Positions 1 to 8,281 of a DNA stretch of 63,694 nucleotides are shown here, one piece after another (the first letter of the stretch is position 1; each line of letters begins with the position of its first letter). The position numbers and the translations under genes are program-made. The DNA comes from Oscillospiraceae bacterium (lineage in GTDB: Bacteria > Bacillota > Clostridia > Oscillospirales > Ruminococcaceae): assembly GCA_020024475.1 (NCBI GenBank), contig JAHHTS010000001.1, forward strand, positions 1-63,694, read 5' to 3'. Below the pieces are notes generated by a model that was not told the origin of the DNA, ran no database searches, and saw only the letters and a list, made by a program, of their open reading frames with translations.

Positions 1-1
1 A

Positions 2-670
2 GATAAAAGAAGTTATATTAGAAAAATCAGTGCTATTAAAAACATTGAAAAGTTATCATTTAATAATGATATTACATTTTTTGTAGGAGAAAATGGAAGT
101 GGAAAATCTACATTGTTAGAGGCAATAGCCGTAGCTTATGGATTCAATGCTGAAGGAGGTACAAAGAACTATCATTTTTCTACTTACAATTCTCATTCGG
201 AACTTTGTGATGCTATAAAATTATCTAAAGGATACAAAATGGCAAAAACAGGGTATTTTCTTAGAGCTGAAAGTTTTTATAATGTTGTAACAAAGGAAAT
301 GGATTATGCGGATTTTATGCACCCATCAAAAGGACTACATAAAAAATCACATGGGGAAAGTTTTCTAGAAATAGCACAAGATTATTTGTCGGCTAGGGGT
401 ATTTATATTCTGGATGAACCAGAGGCTGCATTATCGCCACAAAGACAGTTGACCTTGCTTTTAGAAATATATAATAGCGTGAAAAAAGGTTCTCAGTTTA
501 TAATTGCGACACATTCACCAATATTGCTAGCAATTCCAGATTCTGAAATTTTATCATTTGATGGTGGTAAAGTGCATAGATGCGAATATGAAGATACAGA
601 TAGTTATCAGATTACAAAAATGTTTATTGAGAATCGTAAGCAAATTTTAGATAATTTGTTGAATAATTAG
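2..670 (+). CDS. AAA family ATPase (COG3910-like), 5' end outside window
   Basis: The reading frame is open from base 2, so the true start lies upstream of the window; a downstream TTG at 113 is not the start because it would cut off the P-loop. About 222 residues are visible. They contain a Walker A motif (VGENGSGKST, bases 83-112), a Walker B segment (YILDEPEAALSP) and an H-loop-like ATHSP near the C terminus. The order and spacing match the short predicted ATPases of COG3910, which resemble ABC/SMC heads without membrane partners and whose role is not established. A strong hairpin terminator follows 12 bases after the stop. The ATPase assignment is secure; the cellular function is unknown. 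Confidence 0.85.
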   Translation, partial: DKRSYIRKISAIKNIEKLSFNNDITFFVGENGSGKSTLLEAIAVAYGFNAEGGTKNYHFSTYNSHSELCDAIKLSKGYKMAKTGYFLRAESFYNVVTKEMDYADFMHPSKGLHKKSHGESFLEIAQDYLSARGIYILDEPEAALSPQRQLTLLLEIYNSVKKGSQFIIATHSPILLAIPDSEILSFDGGKVHRCEYEDTDSYQITKMFIENRKQILDNLLNN

Positions 671-682
671 TAATATAAAACA

Positions 683-710
683 AAAAGACCTGTCTTTTGA
701 CAGGTCTTTT
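683..710. terminator. Hairpin terminator after the AAA ATPase gene, also 3' to the opposing tRNA
   Basis: A 12-bp perfect stem (AAAAGACCTGTC / GACAGGTCTTTT) with a TTTT loop ends in a T run on the plus strand and an A run on the left arm. It can therefore stop transcription of the ATPase gene and of the minus-strand tRNA gene that converges on it. Confidence 0.85.
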
Positions 711-711
711 A

Positions 712-787
712 TGGTGCACCCGGCGAGATTTGAACTCGTGCCCTTCAGAGTCGGAGTCTGACGTTCTACCAGCTGAACTACGAGCGC
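712..787 (-). tRNA. tRNA-Arg, anticodon CCG
   Basis: Read on the minus strand, 76 bases fold as a full cloverleaf. The acceptor stem GCGCTCG pairs with CGGGTGC, the D arm is GTTC/GAAC, and the anticodon stem TCAGA/TCTGA carries the loop CTCCGAC, so the anticodon is CCG and reads the rare codon CGG. The T loop is TTCAAAT, the discriminator is A, and CCA is encoded. The T stem has one mismatch at its first pair. A possible -10 (TATAAT on the minus strand, 804-809) lies 17 bases before the 5' end, with no convincing -35. Confidence 0.93.
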
Positions 788-999
788 CAATAATGTATGG
801 TTTATTATATCATAATTAAAATAAAAATAAAAGAGTATTTTGGAGAAAAATTAAATAGAGTATTGATAATTATATTATAAAGTGATTTTTATGTGAAAAG
901 AAAAAGACAATTTTCTTAAAATGCACTTTTTTGCTTGCAAGTTTAGCTATAATGCTATACAATTATAAGTACTATTTTTTAATACACTCGGAGGAAATG

Positions 1000-2121
1000 A
1001 TGAATTCTAAAGAAAAAATGAAAAAGAATGTTATCAGACTTGTAGCACTTGCACTTGCACTTCTTATCATAATTGGTTTATTTGCTACATTTGCAAAAAG
1101 TCCTAATACAGGATTTGATTATAGCAAAGGCTTGACAGATAAAGGCTTCTTTAAAGATGTAAAGGCACAAGAATGTGTAACATTGCCAGATTATAAATCA
1201 TACACAATGCCAAAAGATAAAACAGTTGCAACTGAAGAAGAATTTGTAGAACAGATTAACGCTATTAAAGCAAACTTTACAACACAAGAAAAAGATGTTG
1301 ATACAAATCGCGCAGTTGTTGACGGTGATGTAGTTAATATTGACTATGTAGGTAAAATTGATGGTAAAGAATTTGAAGGTGGTTCAACACAAGGCAAAGG
1401 TTCTGATGTAAAAATTGGAACAAAAGACTTTATTCCAGGCTTCCTCGAACAGATCGTTGGTCACAAACCAAGTGAAACATTTGATATTAATGTTAAATTC
1501 CCAGAAGATTACCATATGGAAGATCTTAAAGGTAAAGATGCTGTATTTACAATTACAGTAAATCATTATTACAAAGATATCGTGCCTGAAATAACAGATG
1601 AATTTGTAGAAAAGAATCTTGGTAATTTCTATAAAACAGTTGCAGAACTTGAAGTTGGTCTTAAAGACAAAATCATACAGTCCAAAACTAAGAATTATGT
1701 ATGGGACAAACTTATGAAAGAAACCGAAGTTACAACATATCCAGAATCAGTAATGAATTACGAAAAAGAATATTCAAAAGAATACATTGAAAAATCAGCT
1801 ATGCAATATGGCATGACAACTGAAGATTTCGTAAAACTTATTGGTGTGGAATCAGTCGATCGGTACCTTGAAAGTATGAATGATGAAATTAAACAAACAG
1901 TTAAAGCTTACATTACAGTACAGGCCATCTGTGAAAAAGACGGTATTGAAGTTACAGATGAAGATATTGTAGAATATTTCAAAGAATTCTATGGTACAGA
2001 AGATTACAAACCATTTGAAAATGTTTATGGTAAACCATATTTGAAACTTTCAGTATTGAGAGAAAAAATGATTGATACAATTATTAAGGATATGAAAGTT
2101 GTAGAAACACCAGTAGAGTAA
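1000..2121 (+). CDS. Membrane-anchored FKBP-type peptidyl-prolyl isomerase, trigger-factor-like
   Basis: This 373-residue protein begins with a basic N terminus and one hydrophobic segment (about residues 10-31) without a lipobox, so it is probably a signal anchor facing outward. An FKBP-type domain follows (about 100-190, with DGDVVNIDYVGKIDGKEFEGG and FIPGFLEQIVGH), then a helical C-terminal part of about 180 residues resembling the trigger-factor chaperone domain. The N-terminal ribosome-binding domain of true trigger factor is absent. I chose the ATG at 1000 because GGAGG (990-994) sits 5 bases before it; an upstream in-frame ATG at 931 would place extra residues before the anchor. It is likely an extracytoplasmic foldase, analogous in role but not family to PrsA. 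It is monocistronic, with its own terminator. Confidence 0.85.
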   Translation: MNSKEKMKKNVIRLVALALALLIIIGLFATFAKSPNTGFDYSKGLTDKGFFKDVKAQECVTLPDYKSYTMPKDKTVATEEEFVEQINAIKANFTTQEKDVDTNRAVVDGDVVNIDYVGKIDGKEFEGGSTQGKGSDVKIGTKDFIPGFLEQIVGHKPSETFDINVKFPEDYHMEDLKGKDAVFTITVNHYYKDIVPEITDEFVEKNLGNFYKTVAELEVGLKDKIIQSKTKNYVWDKLMKETEVTTYPESVMNYEKEYSKEYIEKSAMQYGMTTEDFVKLIGVESVDRYLESMNDEIKQTVKAYITVQAICEKDGIEVTDEDIVEYFKEFYGTEDYKPFENVYGKPYLKLSVLREKMIDTIIKDMKVVETPVE

Positions 2122-2134
2122 TATATGTAAAATA

Positions 2135-2156
2135 AAGCCGCCTAGACAGGCGGCTT
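2135..2156. terminator. Terminator after the foldase gene
   Basis: The 9-bp stem AAGCCGCCT / AGGCGGCTT with loop AGAC is followed by TTTTT. It lies between two convergent genes and starts 14 bases after the foldase stop codon. Confidence 0.88.
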
Positions 2157-2172
2157 TTTAATTATAAACTTT

Positions 2173-3339
2173 TTATTTTTTAAGTAATTCATATGCAACT
2201 TTCATAAGAAATTCTGTACCAATAGAAAGAGCATCTTCGTCGATAGTAAATTTGCAGTTATGATTTGCTATATGATCGATTCCTTTTTCAATATTTGCAC
2301 ATCCAATATTACCATAGAAACCTGGAAAAGCATCAAGTAGTAGAGCCATATCGTCACTACCCATATTTTTACCTTCGCAAATAACGTTAAGGCCCATGTC
2401 TTTGGCTATTTCCTGTCCGAGTTTAGTTGTTTCTTTGTCATTTTCTACAGGAATCATAGGGTCAAACATATATTCAATTTCTCTTTCAACACCGTAACTT
2501 TCACAAACAAGTTTTGAAATGTTTTCAAGGTAGTCGAAAATTCGCTGTGTTAAGTTCTTATTAAAGTAACGAACCGTACCACTGAGAATAGCGTTATCAG
2601 GGATAATATTTGGCGCAGTACCAGCGTTTATTGAGCAAGTTGAGAATACAACTGGATCTTGAGCGTCAATAGAGTTTGAAGGAATTGATGCAAGTCTTAA
2701 AAGTAAATCACAAGCTGGTTTAATAGGGTCTTTTGCATCATGAGGAACAGAACCATGTCCACCCTGTCCTTTAACTGTAATTTTGTATGATATAACACCT
2801 GAAGCAAATGGACCGCTTACAAGAACCATTGTACCTATGTCATATCCATCTGTAACATGTAGTGCGATTGAATTATCAGCACCACCCATTTCTTTTACAT
2901 ATTGAACCATAGTTCTACTGCCTTTAAGATTTTCTTCAGCAACTTGAAAACCAAGCAATATTTTACCAACTATCTGATCTTTTACTTCATTTAAGCTTTT
3001 TCCAATACCTAAAAGCATTGCGCCATGGGCATCATGACCGCAAGCGTGCATTACGCCAGGAACTGTGCTTGCAAATTCAAGACCTGTTTCCTCTTGGACA
3101 GGTAGAGCATCGATATCACCACGTATAAGAACCGTTTTACCAGGTTTTCCGCTGTCTATAATACCTATAACAGTGTAGTCAGGGAAGATTTTATATGGAA
3201 TTCCCATTTTATCAAGTTCTTCACATATTTTTTTACTTGTATTGATTTCTTTTGTACTTAGTTCAGGATATTTATGAAAATATCTTCTCATCTCCACAAC
3301 ATAATTGTGATTTTTCTTTGCTATTTCATTGAAATTCAT
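2173..3339 (-). CDS. M20 family amidohydrolase (metallopeptidase)
   Basis: The 388 residues match the M20D amidohydrolases, which cleave N-acyl amino acids or similar amides in the cytoplasm. Visible metal-site motifs are RGDIDALPVQEE, the HACGHDAHGAMLL segment and a late GSDDMA. The central dimerisation/lid domain carries GQGGHGSVPH. Length is normal for the family. The start is set by a good ribosome binding site (AAAGGAGAG) on the minus strand. The gene lies downstream of deoD in the same direction but is separated from it by a strong terminator, so it is probably transcribed alone. The natural substrate cannot be read from sequence. A second M20 gene is at 52.3 kb. Confidence 0.9.
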   Translation of the reverse strand: MNFNEIAKKNHNYVVEMRRYFHKYPELSTKEINTSKKICEELDKMGIPYKIFPDYTVIGIIDSGKPGKTVLIRGDIDALPVQEETGLEFASTVPGVMHACGHDAHGAMLLGIGKSLNEVKDQIVGKILLGFQVAEENLKGSRTMVQYVKEMGGADNSIALHVTDGYDIGTMVLVSGPFASGVISYKITVKGQGGHGSVPHDAKDPIKPACDLLLRLASIPSNSIDAQDPVVFSTCSINAGTAPNIIPDNAILSGTVRYFNKNLTQRIFDYLENISKLVCESYGVEREIEYMFDPMIPVENDKETTKLGQEIAKDMGLNVICEGKNMGSDDMALLLDAFPGFYGNIGCANIEKGIDHIANHNCKFTIDEDALSIGTEFLMKVAYELLKK

Positions 3340-3442
3340 ACGATAAATCTCTCCTTTAACATTAGTTTTTATAATTTAGGTTTAATTATAATACAACAAA
3401 TACATAATGTAAATGTAAAGAAAAAAACATTGTAAGAAAACA

Positions 3443-3472
3443 AAAAAGACAAGCAATATTGCTTGTCTTTTT
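3443..3472 (-). terminator. Terminator after deoD
   Basis: A perfect 15-base inverted repeat (AAAAAGACAAGCAAT and its complement) ends in a T run on either strand. It starts 17 bases beyond the deoD stop on the minus strand. Confidence 0.88.
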
Positions 3473-3489
3473 GTTAATTATACTAAAAA

Positions 3490-4209
3490 TTATAGTGTTG
3501 TTGCTGCATTAAGTGCAATTTCCATCATATCAACAAATGCTGTCTGGCGCTCTTCTGCTGTTGTTTCAACTTTCAAAACTATACTATCTGAAATCGTGAG
3601 AATACAAGCAGCTTTTTTTCCAAGGTGACGTGCGTTTGCAAACAAAGCAAAGCTTTCCATTTCAGCACAAAGAAGATCATAAGGTACAGGCTCTCTTTTG
3701 ATTGAGAAGTCTGAATAGAAATTATCACTTGAATGAATGTAGCCTTTAACAAGTTTTTTGCCGAGTTGCTCAGCTGATTTTTCAATTGCAGCATTTAGTT
3801 CAGCCGAAGGGTCTTGAACATCTTCTGTGTAACCAAAAGCTTCTCTAGCGTATGTTGATTTGCTGTATGCGTGTTCTGTTAGGACAACATCAAAAAGTTT
3901 GAGTTCAGGTTTGAAAGCACCTGCTGAACCTACACGAATAATATTTTCAACACCGTAGAAGTTATATAGTTCGTAAGAGTAAATGCCGATACTTGGCATG
4001 CCCATACCACTACCCATTACTGAGACAGGAACACCTTTGTAAGTACCGGTAAAACCAAGCATTCCACGAACGTTATTAAATTGTTTTACATTTTCCAAAA
4101 ATGTATCTGCGATAAATTTTGCCCTCAATGGATCACCAGGCATTAAAACAGTTTTTGCGATTTCGCCTGGTAAAGCCCGGTTATGAGGAGTACCTTTAAA
4201 TTCTGACAT
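3490..4209 (-). CDS. deoD: Purine-nucleoside phosphorylase, DeoD type
   Basis: This enzyme splits purine (deoxy)nucleosides with phosphate into base and (deoxy)ribose-1-phosphate in the salvage pathway. The 239 residues show the hexameric DeoD-type signatures: MPGDPLRAKFIAD near the N terminus for phosphate, GMLGFTGTYKG, GSGMGMPSIGIYSYEL, IIRVGSAGA, and CAEMESFALFANA for the ribose site. The open frame extends 4 codons upstream to a GTG, but that GTG is part of the ribosome binding site AAGGTGG. I therefore start at the ATG at 4209, 8 bases after it. Transcribed alone, closed by the terminator at 3443-3472. Confidence 0.95.
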   Translation of the reverse strand: MSEFKGTPHNRALPGEIAKTVLMPGDPLRAKFIADTFLENVKQFNNVRGMLGFTGTYKGVPVSVMGSGMGMPSIGIYSYELYNFYGVENIIRVGSAGAFKPELKLFDVVLTEHAYSKSTYAREAFGYTEDVQDPSAELNAAIEKSAEQLGKKLVKGYIHSSDNFYSDFSIKREPVPYDLLCAEMESFALFANARHLGKKAACILTISDSIVLKVETTAEERQTAFVDMMEIALNAATTL

Positions 4210-4311
4210 ATTATAGTCCACCTTTCAGCCGTTATGGCAATTTATATAACAATATATTACCATACTTTAAATGCAAATTAAATAGAATTTATAAAATTTC
4301 TTAAAAAATAA

Positions 4312-4335
4312 AAAACCACCTGTAAAGGTGGTTTT
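4312..4335 (-). terminator. Terminator after spoVS
   Basis: The 10-bp stem AAAACCACCT / AGGTGGTTTT with a 4-base loop is followed on the minus strand by a T-rich run, just beyond the spoVS stop codon. Confidence 0.85.
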
Positions 4336-4338
4336 GTT

Positions 4339-4599
4339 TTATCTTGTTTCAACGATAAGTTTCATAGCTGTTTTAGTTTCTCCATCTACTTCAACGCTTG
4401 TGAAGGCGGGAATACAAACTAAATCAATACCACTTGGGGCCAAATATCCTCTAGCGACAGCAACACTTTTCAATGCTTGATTTACTGCGCCAGCGCCAAT
4501 ACCTTGAACCTCAACACTGTTCTTTTCTCTGATAATGCCAGCAATAGCACCTGCTACTGAAACTGGATTTGATTTTGATGAAACTTTTAATGTGGTCAT
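4339..4599 (-). CDS. spoVS: Stage V sporulation protein S
   Basis: The 86-residue protein matches SpoVS across its whole length: LKVSSKSNPVSVAGAIAG, the central VEVQGIGAGAVNQALKSVAVARGYL, and the C-terminal AMKLIVETR. SpoVS is a small Alba-like protein needed for late spore-coat and core development in Bacillus, and a marker of endospore formers. It lies downstream of ymdB in the same direction, and ymdB-spoVS adjacency is conserved in Bacillus, where rny precedes them; rny is missing here. A gap of about 170 bases between the two allows an independent promoter. Confidence 0.97.
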   Translation of the reverse strand: MTTLKVSSKSNPVSVAGAIAGIIREKNSVEVQGIGAGAVNQALKSVAVARGYLAPSGIDLVCIPAFTSVEVDGETKTAMKLIVETR

Positions 4600-4772
4600 G
4601 TTATTCTCCTTATTATCATATAGCGTTAATATTAAAATTATTGTGTTTCTACATATTAAAATATATCAATAATAATAGTATAGTAATAATTAGTGAAAAA
4701 TAATTAAACGAAATGTGAAATATTTAAAAATATACATCCGCAAAACCGTAAAAAGAGATTAAATTTTACAAT

Positions 4773-5540
4773 TTAAAACTTTGTATGAATTTTTTCGATT
4801 TTTATTGTTTTTCCATTTTGGTCTGTTTCAATGAAAACACCATTTATATGTCCATCGCCAGGGGCAACTTTGAAGTGCACAGGCTTCAAATATTTTTGCT
4901 TTTCGATAGCGAGTTCGACTTGCACACCTAAAACTGAATTATCAGCGCACACAGCACCAGCGTCGGAGATAAATCCAGTTCCTTTAGGAAGAATTTGTTC
5001 GTCATTAGTTTGAACGTGGGTATGTGTTCCAATTACAGCTGAAACACGGCCATCAGCATAATTAGCAAAAGCATATTTTTCTGCAGTAGATTCGGCATGA
5101 AAATCTACTATGATAGTTTTGCATTCTACACTTTTAAGAATTTTATCAAGTTCCCAAAATGGATTTCTATGGTTTTCAATAAACGCAATGCCAATTAAAT
5201 TTATAACACATACTTGAAAACGCCCTAAATCTACATTGGCTACACCACAACCGTATTCACTATAAAGGAGGTTAGCAGGGCATAGAATATATTCGTTTTC
5301 TGTATACAGATCAATAGATGTTCTACGCATAGAATGATTTCCACCGGTTATAACATCGGCCCCACAAGCGAAAATCGAATCAGCGTCTTTTCTAGTCATT
5401 CCTGTACCACTTTCGTTAGAGTTTTCTCCATTAACAATGCAGATATCACAATTATATTTTCTTTTTAAGATTGGTAATCCTTTTTGAAGTATTTCTACGC
5501 CATTTGCGCCTACTACATCTCCAATAAATAATATTTTCAT
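4773..5540 (-). CDS. ymdB: YmdB family metallophosphoesterase
   Basis: The 255 residues carry the calcineurin-like metal motifs of the TIGR00282/YmdB family: FIGDVVG at the start, IVNGENS, GGNH, DFHAESTAEK and IGTHTHVQT, then SVLGV. B. subtilis YmdB hydrolyses 2',3'-cyclic nucleotides and affects motility versus biofilm choice. The usual GNHTWD segment reads GNHSMR here, so the metal-binding His is kept but the residues after it differ. The start ATG follows GCGAGGTTACTT. The long hairpin at 5607-5681 lies in its 5' region and probably ends the upstream tadA transcript. Confidence 0.92.
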   Translation of the reverse strand: MKILFIGDVVGANGVEILQKGLPILKRKYNCDICIVNGENSNESGTGMTRKDADSIFACGADVITGGNHSMRRTSIDLYTENEYILCPANLLYSEYGCGVANVDLGRFQVCVINLIGIAFIENHRNPFWELDKILKSVECKTIIVDFHAESTAEKYAFANYADGRVSAVIGTHTHVQTNDEQILPKGTGFISDAGAVCADNSVLGVQVELAIEKQKYLKPVHFKVAPGDGHINGVFIETDQNGKTIKIEKIHTKF

Positions 5541-5606
5541 AAGTAACCTCGCTTATTTCATATATAATTTTATTATATGTTTTTTACACTTTAAATGCAA
5601 TGAAAA

Positions 5607-5681
5607 AAGGATGTCGTTGGGGTATGTACCCTCGTTACTTGTTGTCCAGTAAAGAGGGTACATATCAGTTTTGACATCCTT
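5607..5681 (-). terminator. Long compound hairpin with U-tail after tadA
   Basis: On the minus strand the structure begins 4 bases after the tadA stop codon. A 9-bp outer helix (AAGGATGTC / GACATCCTT, 5607-5615 with 5673-5681) encloses an internal loop of 9 and 8 bases. Next come a 10-bp helix (5624-5633 with 5654-5663), a single mismatch and a 5-bp tip helix (5635-5639 with 5648-5652). The outer helix runs directly into TTTTTT on the minus strand. It should act as an intrinsic terminator, but its size and symmetric internal loop are unusual for one. Confidence 0.75.
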
Positions 5682-5685
5682 CTAA

Positions 5686-6138
5686 TTATTTTTTTTTTCG
5701 AAGTTCTTTGAAAAACTTATCAATTAATTTAGAACTTTCTATTTCACCAATACCCATTATTGTGTCAACGGTGTGGTTCAACCCGATGTTGAGCAGATCA
5801 ATTTTGCCGCCCATTCCACCAGCCTTGAAATCAATAAGTGAATAGACCACTCTTTCTATTCTACTATTTATAATTGCTCCGGTGCACATTATACAAGGCT
5901 CTAAAGTTACATACATAGTGCATCCATCCAATCTCCAATTATCCACATATTGGCAAGCTTCATTTATTGCCATTATTTCAGCATGCCCCAAAGCATTTTT
6001 TTTTGCTTCGCGAAAATTATACCCTTCTCCGATTATTTTGTTATCTTTTACAATAACAGCACCAACAGGTACTTCACCAATATCATAGGCTTTTTGTGCA
6101 AGCTCAAGTGCACGATTCATAAAATCTCTGTGTGACAT
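5686..6138 (-). CDS. tadA: tRNA-specific adenosine deaminase
   Basis: TadA deaminates A34 to inosine in tRNA-Arg(ACG), allowing decoding of CGU, CGC and CGA. The 150 residues contain the cytidine-deaminase-fold zinc site: HAEIMAINEAC (His ligand and catalytic Glu) and TLEPCIMCTGAI (two Cys ligands). VGAVIVKDNKIIGEGYN precedes them. Length is typical. The ATG has a strong AAAGGAGTTTT site, and the gap from the upstream CPBP gene is 9 bases, so the two form an operon. The long hairpin at 5607-5681 closes it. Confidence 0.96.
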   Translation of the reverse strand: MSHRDFMNRALELAQKAYDIGEVPVGAVIVKDNKIIGEGYNFREAKKNALGHAEIMAINEACQYVDNWRLDGCTMYVTLEPCIMCTGAIINSRIERVVYSLIDFKAGGMGGKIDLLNIGLNHTVDTIMGIGEIESSKLIDKFFKELRKKK

Positions 6139-6147
6139 AAAACTCCT

Positions 6148-7056
6148 TTATAAAGATAAATCGGCATAAAGTTGAGAAAATATTGCTAATGAACACCCTA
6201 TTATTGCTAAAATCATGATTGGACTTTTAAATAGTGATGTTATTTTTGTTTTTTGCTTTTTTTGCATTATATCAGAAAAAATATTTATATTATGTTTTTT
6301 TAGATAATATAAACTATATACACCAGATGCAATTATAATCGACATTATAAGTGAAGCAAAGCTAATATATGAAATTCCATTTATTTTGTTTTGCATATAC
6401 ATCATTATAAATGAATAAGCGTTATTGATAAAATGAAGTGACATAGGCACCAAAATATTATCTGTGTAAAGATATAAGCATGAAAGGATGATGCCGGCGC
6501 CGAATATAGGAATAAATCCTTGTATTTGAGTGTGCATAATAGTGAATATTATAGCGCATGAAATTACGGCGAATTTTTTCCCGTAAGGAATTAAAATAGA
6601 TAGGACCATGCCTCTCATAAATAGTTCTTCAAAAATAGCAGGAATTATTGAACTAAATATAAAATACAGCACAAATGAAAGAAATCCATCGATTGGCTCA
6701 ATAGTGTTTTGTGGAAATGAGATTCCAAACTTACTGATTATGTTGAGAACCAAGCTATTAAAAATTGATAAAATAGTTAACATAAACATTCCGAAAAGCA
6801 GTAGGGTTAAATCATTGAATGCAAGTGGACATATTTTTTGTGACGATGGATGAAATTCACACATTTTTTCAATAAAGAATATAGGCAATATGCATGACAA
6901 AATCAATGTTATTATAAATAAAATTATCCAAATATTAAAGCTTTTATTTAGACCAAGTTTTGCACCCATAACTGGTAAATATGTTCTTATAGTTAGAAAT
7001 ATTATAATAGCACCGCCAATTACATTTAGACGATATATCAATGGTTGTTTTTTCAT
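6148..7056 (-). CDS. CPBP family intramembrane glutamic endopeptidase
   Basis: The 302-residue integral membrane protein has about eight hydrophobic segments. The family motifs are EELFMRGMV (the EExxxR box, around residue 141), the FTIMH segment and the later LHFINNAYSF. CPBP/Abi proteins are intramembrane proteases related to CAAX prenyl endopeptidase Rce1; bacterial members act in bacteriocin maturation, self-immunity or unknown processing. No bacteriocin-like gene is adjacent. It is the first gene of an operon with tadA, and that pairing gives no obvious functional link. The start follows AAGGTGA. Confidence 0.87.
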   Translation of the reverse strand: MKKQPLIYRLNVIGGAIIIFLTIRTYLPVMGAKLGLNKSFNIWIILFIITLILSCILPIFFIEKMCEFHPSSQKICPLAFNDLTLLLFGMFMLTILSIFNSLVLNIISKFGISFPQNTIEPIDGFLSFVLYFIFSSIIPAIFEELFMRGMVLSILIPYGKKFAVISCAIIFTIMHTQIQGFIPIFGAGIILSCLYLYTDNILVPMSLHFINNAYSFIMMYMQNKINGISYISFASLIMSIIIASGVYSLYYLKKHNINIFSDIMQKKQKTKITSLFKSPIMILAIIGCSLAIFSQLYADLSL

Positions 7057-7361
7057 TTTTCACCTTAAAATTATATGTTTGTAATAATATTTTACCACTA
7101 GTATTGAAAATTAACAATATGCTATACAGTTGCGTAATAGTTAGTGCAGCAACTAAAACTTTTTAGTATATTTGGTCAAAAATTAAAAACTAAATGACAC
7201 TTTTTATATGCGAAGTGTACTATATTATCACTTATTTACTAATTTTTATTGAATTTTGGACAACGATTATTTATTTGTATATTTTTTATAAGTAAGGCGA
7301 TAAAAAGATATATAGAAAGTTTTGATAACAAAAAAATTCAAAATGTATTAAATCGTTAAAT
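7057..7361. other. AT-rich non-coding gap
   Basis: About 300 bases upstream of the CPBP gene. I see no open frame with a ribosome binding site and no tRNA. It must hold the promoter for the CPBP-tadA operon on the minus strand, but no TTGACA/TATAAT pair stands out. Confidence 0.5.
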
Positions 7362-7401
7362 AAAAAATGGAGTGAATTCATTTGAATACACTCCATTTTT
7401 T
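7362..7401 (-). terminator. Terminator after yqeY
   Basis: A 13-bp stem (AAAAAATGGAGTG / CACTCCATTTTTT) has a small inner ATTC/GAAT helix in its loop. It lies about 45 bases past the yqeY stop on the minus strand. Confidence 0.85.
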
Positions 7402-7445
7402 TACTTTAATTGTGAATTACAATCGAAATTTATAGTGACTATCTA

Positions 7446-7892
7446 TTAAGCAAAAAATGTTGCTAAAATTTCGTTTACAAGTTTTCCGTCAGCCTTGCCT
7501 TTTACAAGTGGCATAAGGTTTTTCATAATAATACCTTTTTGACTAGCTTCAGGTTTTTCAAGACCAAGGCTATCAAGAACATTTTTTATAACTTCTTTAA
7601 TTTCATTTTCGTCCATTTGCTTAGGCATAAATTCTGATAAAATATCAATTTTTGCTTTACATTCAGCTTTTACTTCAACGTAACTTTCAGGAGCTGTTTC
7701 CATAGTTTCTTTAAGCTGTTTTATTTCTCTTGAAACTACTGCAATTGCATCATCTTCACTAATGTTTCCTTTGTTATCAATCATTTTAGATTTAAGGGCA
7801 GCAAGAAGAGCACTGAGAGCATCTTTTCTAACCTTATCTTTATTTTTCATTGCAGCCATCATACCGGCACGCACATCATCCATCATAGCCAT
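7446..7892 (-). CDS. yqeY: GatB/YqeY domain protein
   Basis: The 148-residue protein is a stand-alone YqeY, homologous to the C-terminal tail domain of GatB in the glutaminyl/asparaginyl amidotransferase; its own role is not established. Visible family signatures are RKDALSALLAALKS near the N terminus, the VVSREIKQLKETME helix, and ASQKGIIMKNLMPLVKGKADGKLVNEIL at the C terminus. An upstream in-frame ATG would add 27 hydrophobic residues. I start at 7892 because GAGGT lies 8 bases before it and the resulting length equals the family norm. Monocistronic, between its own terminator and the divergent aspS leader. Confidence 0.92.
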   Translation of the reverse strand: MAMMDDVRAGMMAAMKNKDKVRKDALSALLAALKSKMIDNKGNISEDDAIAVVSREIKQLKETMETAPESYVEVKAECKAKIDILSEFMPKQMDENEIKEVIKNVLDSLGLEKPEASQKGIIMKNLMPLVKGKADGKLVNEILATFFA

Positions 7893-8012
7893 AATAATAT
7901 ACCTCTTTTCATTCATTATAAACATTTTACACTTTTTTACTATTATGTGCAACATATAATCTATAAACATCACTTTAAAGCTATTTATGATAAAAAATAA
8001 CTACTATGATTA

Positions 8013-8041
8013 TTGACAATTTTTTGTTATTTTATTATAAT
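8013..8041 (+). promoter_or_regulatory. Sigma-A promoter of aspS
   Basis: TTGACA (8013-8018) and TATAAT (8036-8041) are separated by exactly 17 bases. The pair lies directly before the T-box leader. Confidence 0.85.
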
Positions 8042-8042
8042 A

Positions 8043-8265
8043 ACAAGACAGAGGCTTTATAGATGTACAGGGTTTAAGCAGAGATTTGCGTCCTCGGCTG
8101 AAAGCGCAATTAAACACTATTTATAAGGGACACTCTTGGTTCTGACTGGAAAATCAAATACTAAAGTGGGTGCGTTTGCACCAAAGCGGGTGGCACCGCG
8201 GGTTTTATATACAAGCTCGTCCCGGAAATTTTTCTAAGAGATTTTCCGGGACTTTTTATTTTTTA
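8043..8265 (+). promoter_or_regulatory. T-box leader of aspS (Asp specifier GAC)
   Basis: The leader senses uncharged tRNA-Asp and prevents termination. The T-box sequence GCGGGTGGCACCGCGG (8186-8201) contains UGGC, which can pair with the GCCA end of tRNA-Asp. A terminator stem GTCCCGGAAA / TTTCCGGGAC (8219-8228 with 8243-8252) is followed by TTTTT. I place the specifier at GAC, 8129-8131. It is followed directly by ACTCTTG, whose TCTTG pairs with CAAGA at 8044-8048 as the base of Stem I. The same layout appears in the ileS leader. GAC is an Asp codon and the downstream gene is aspS, so the reading is self-consistent. Confidence 0.93.
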
Positions 8266-8281
8266 TGGAGGAATTTATAGT

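Noticed and set aside
1000..2121. True cytoplasmic trigger factor (tig)
   Set aside because: It lacks the ribosome-binding N-terminal domain and has a membrane anchor instead.
4209..4221. GTG start of deoD at 4221
   Set aside because: The GTG is part of the ribosome binding site AAGGTGG of the ATG at 4209.
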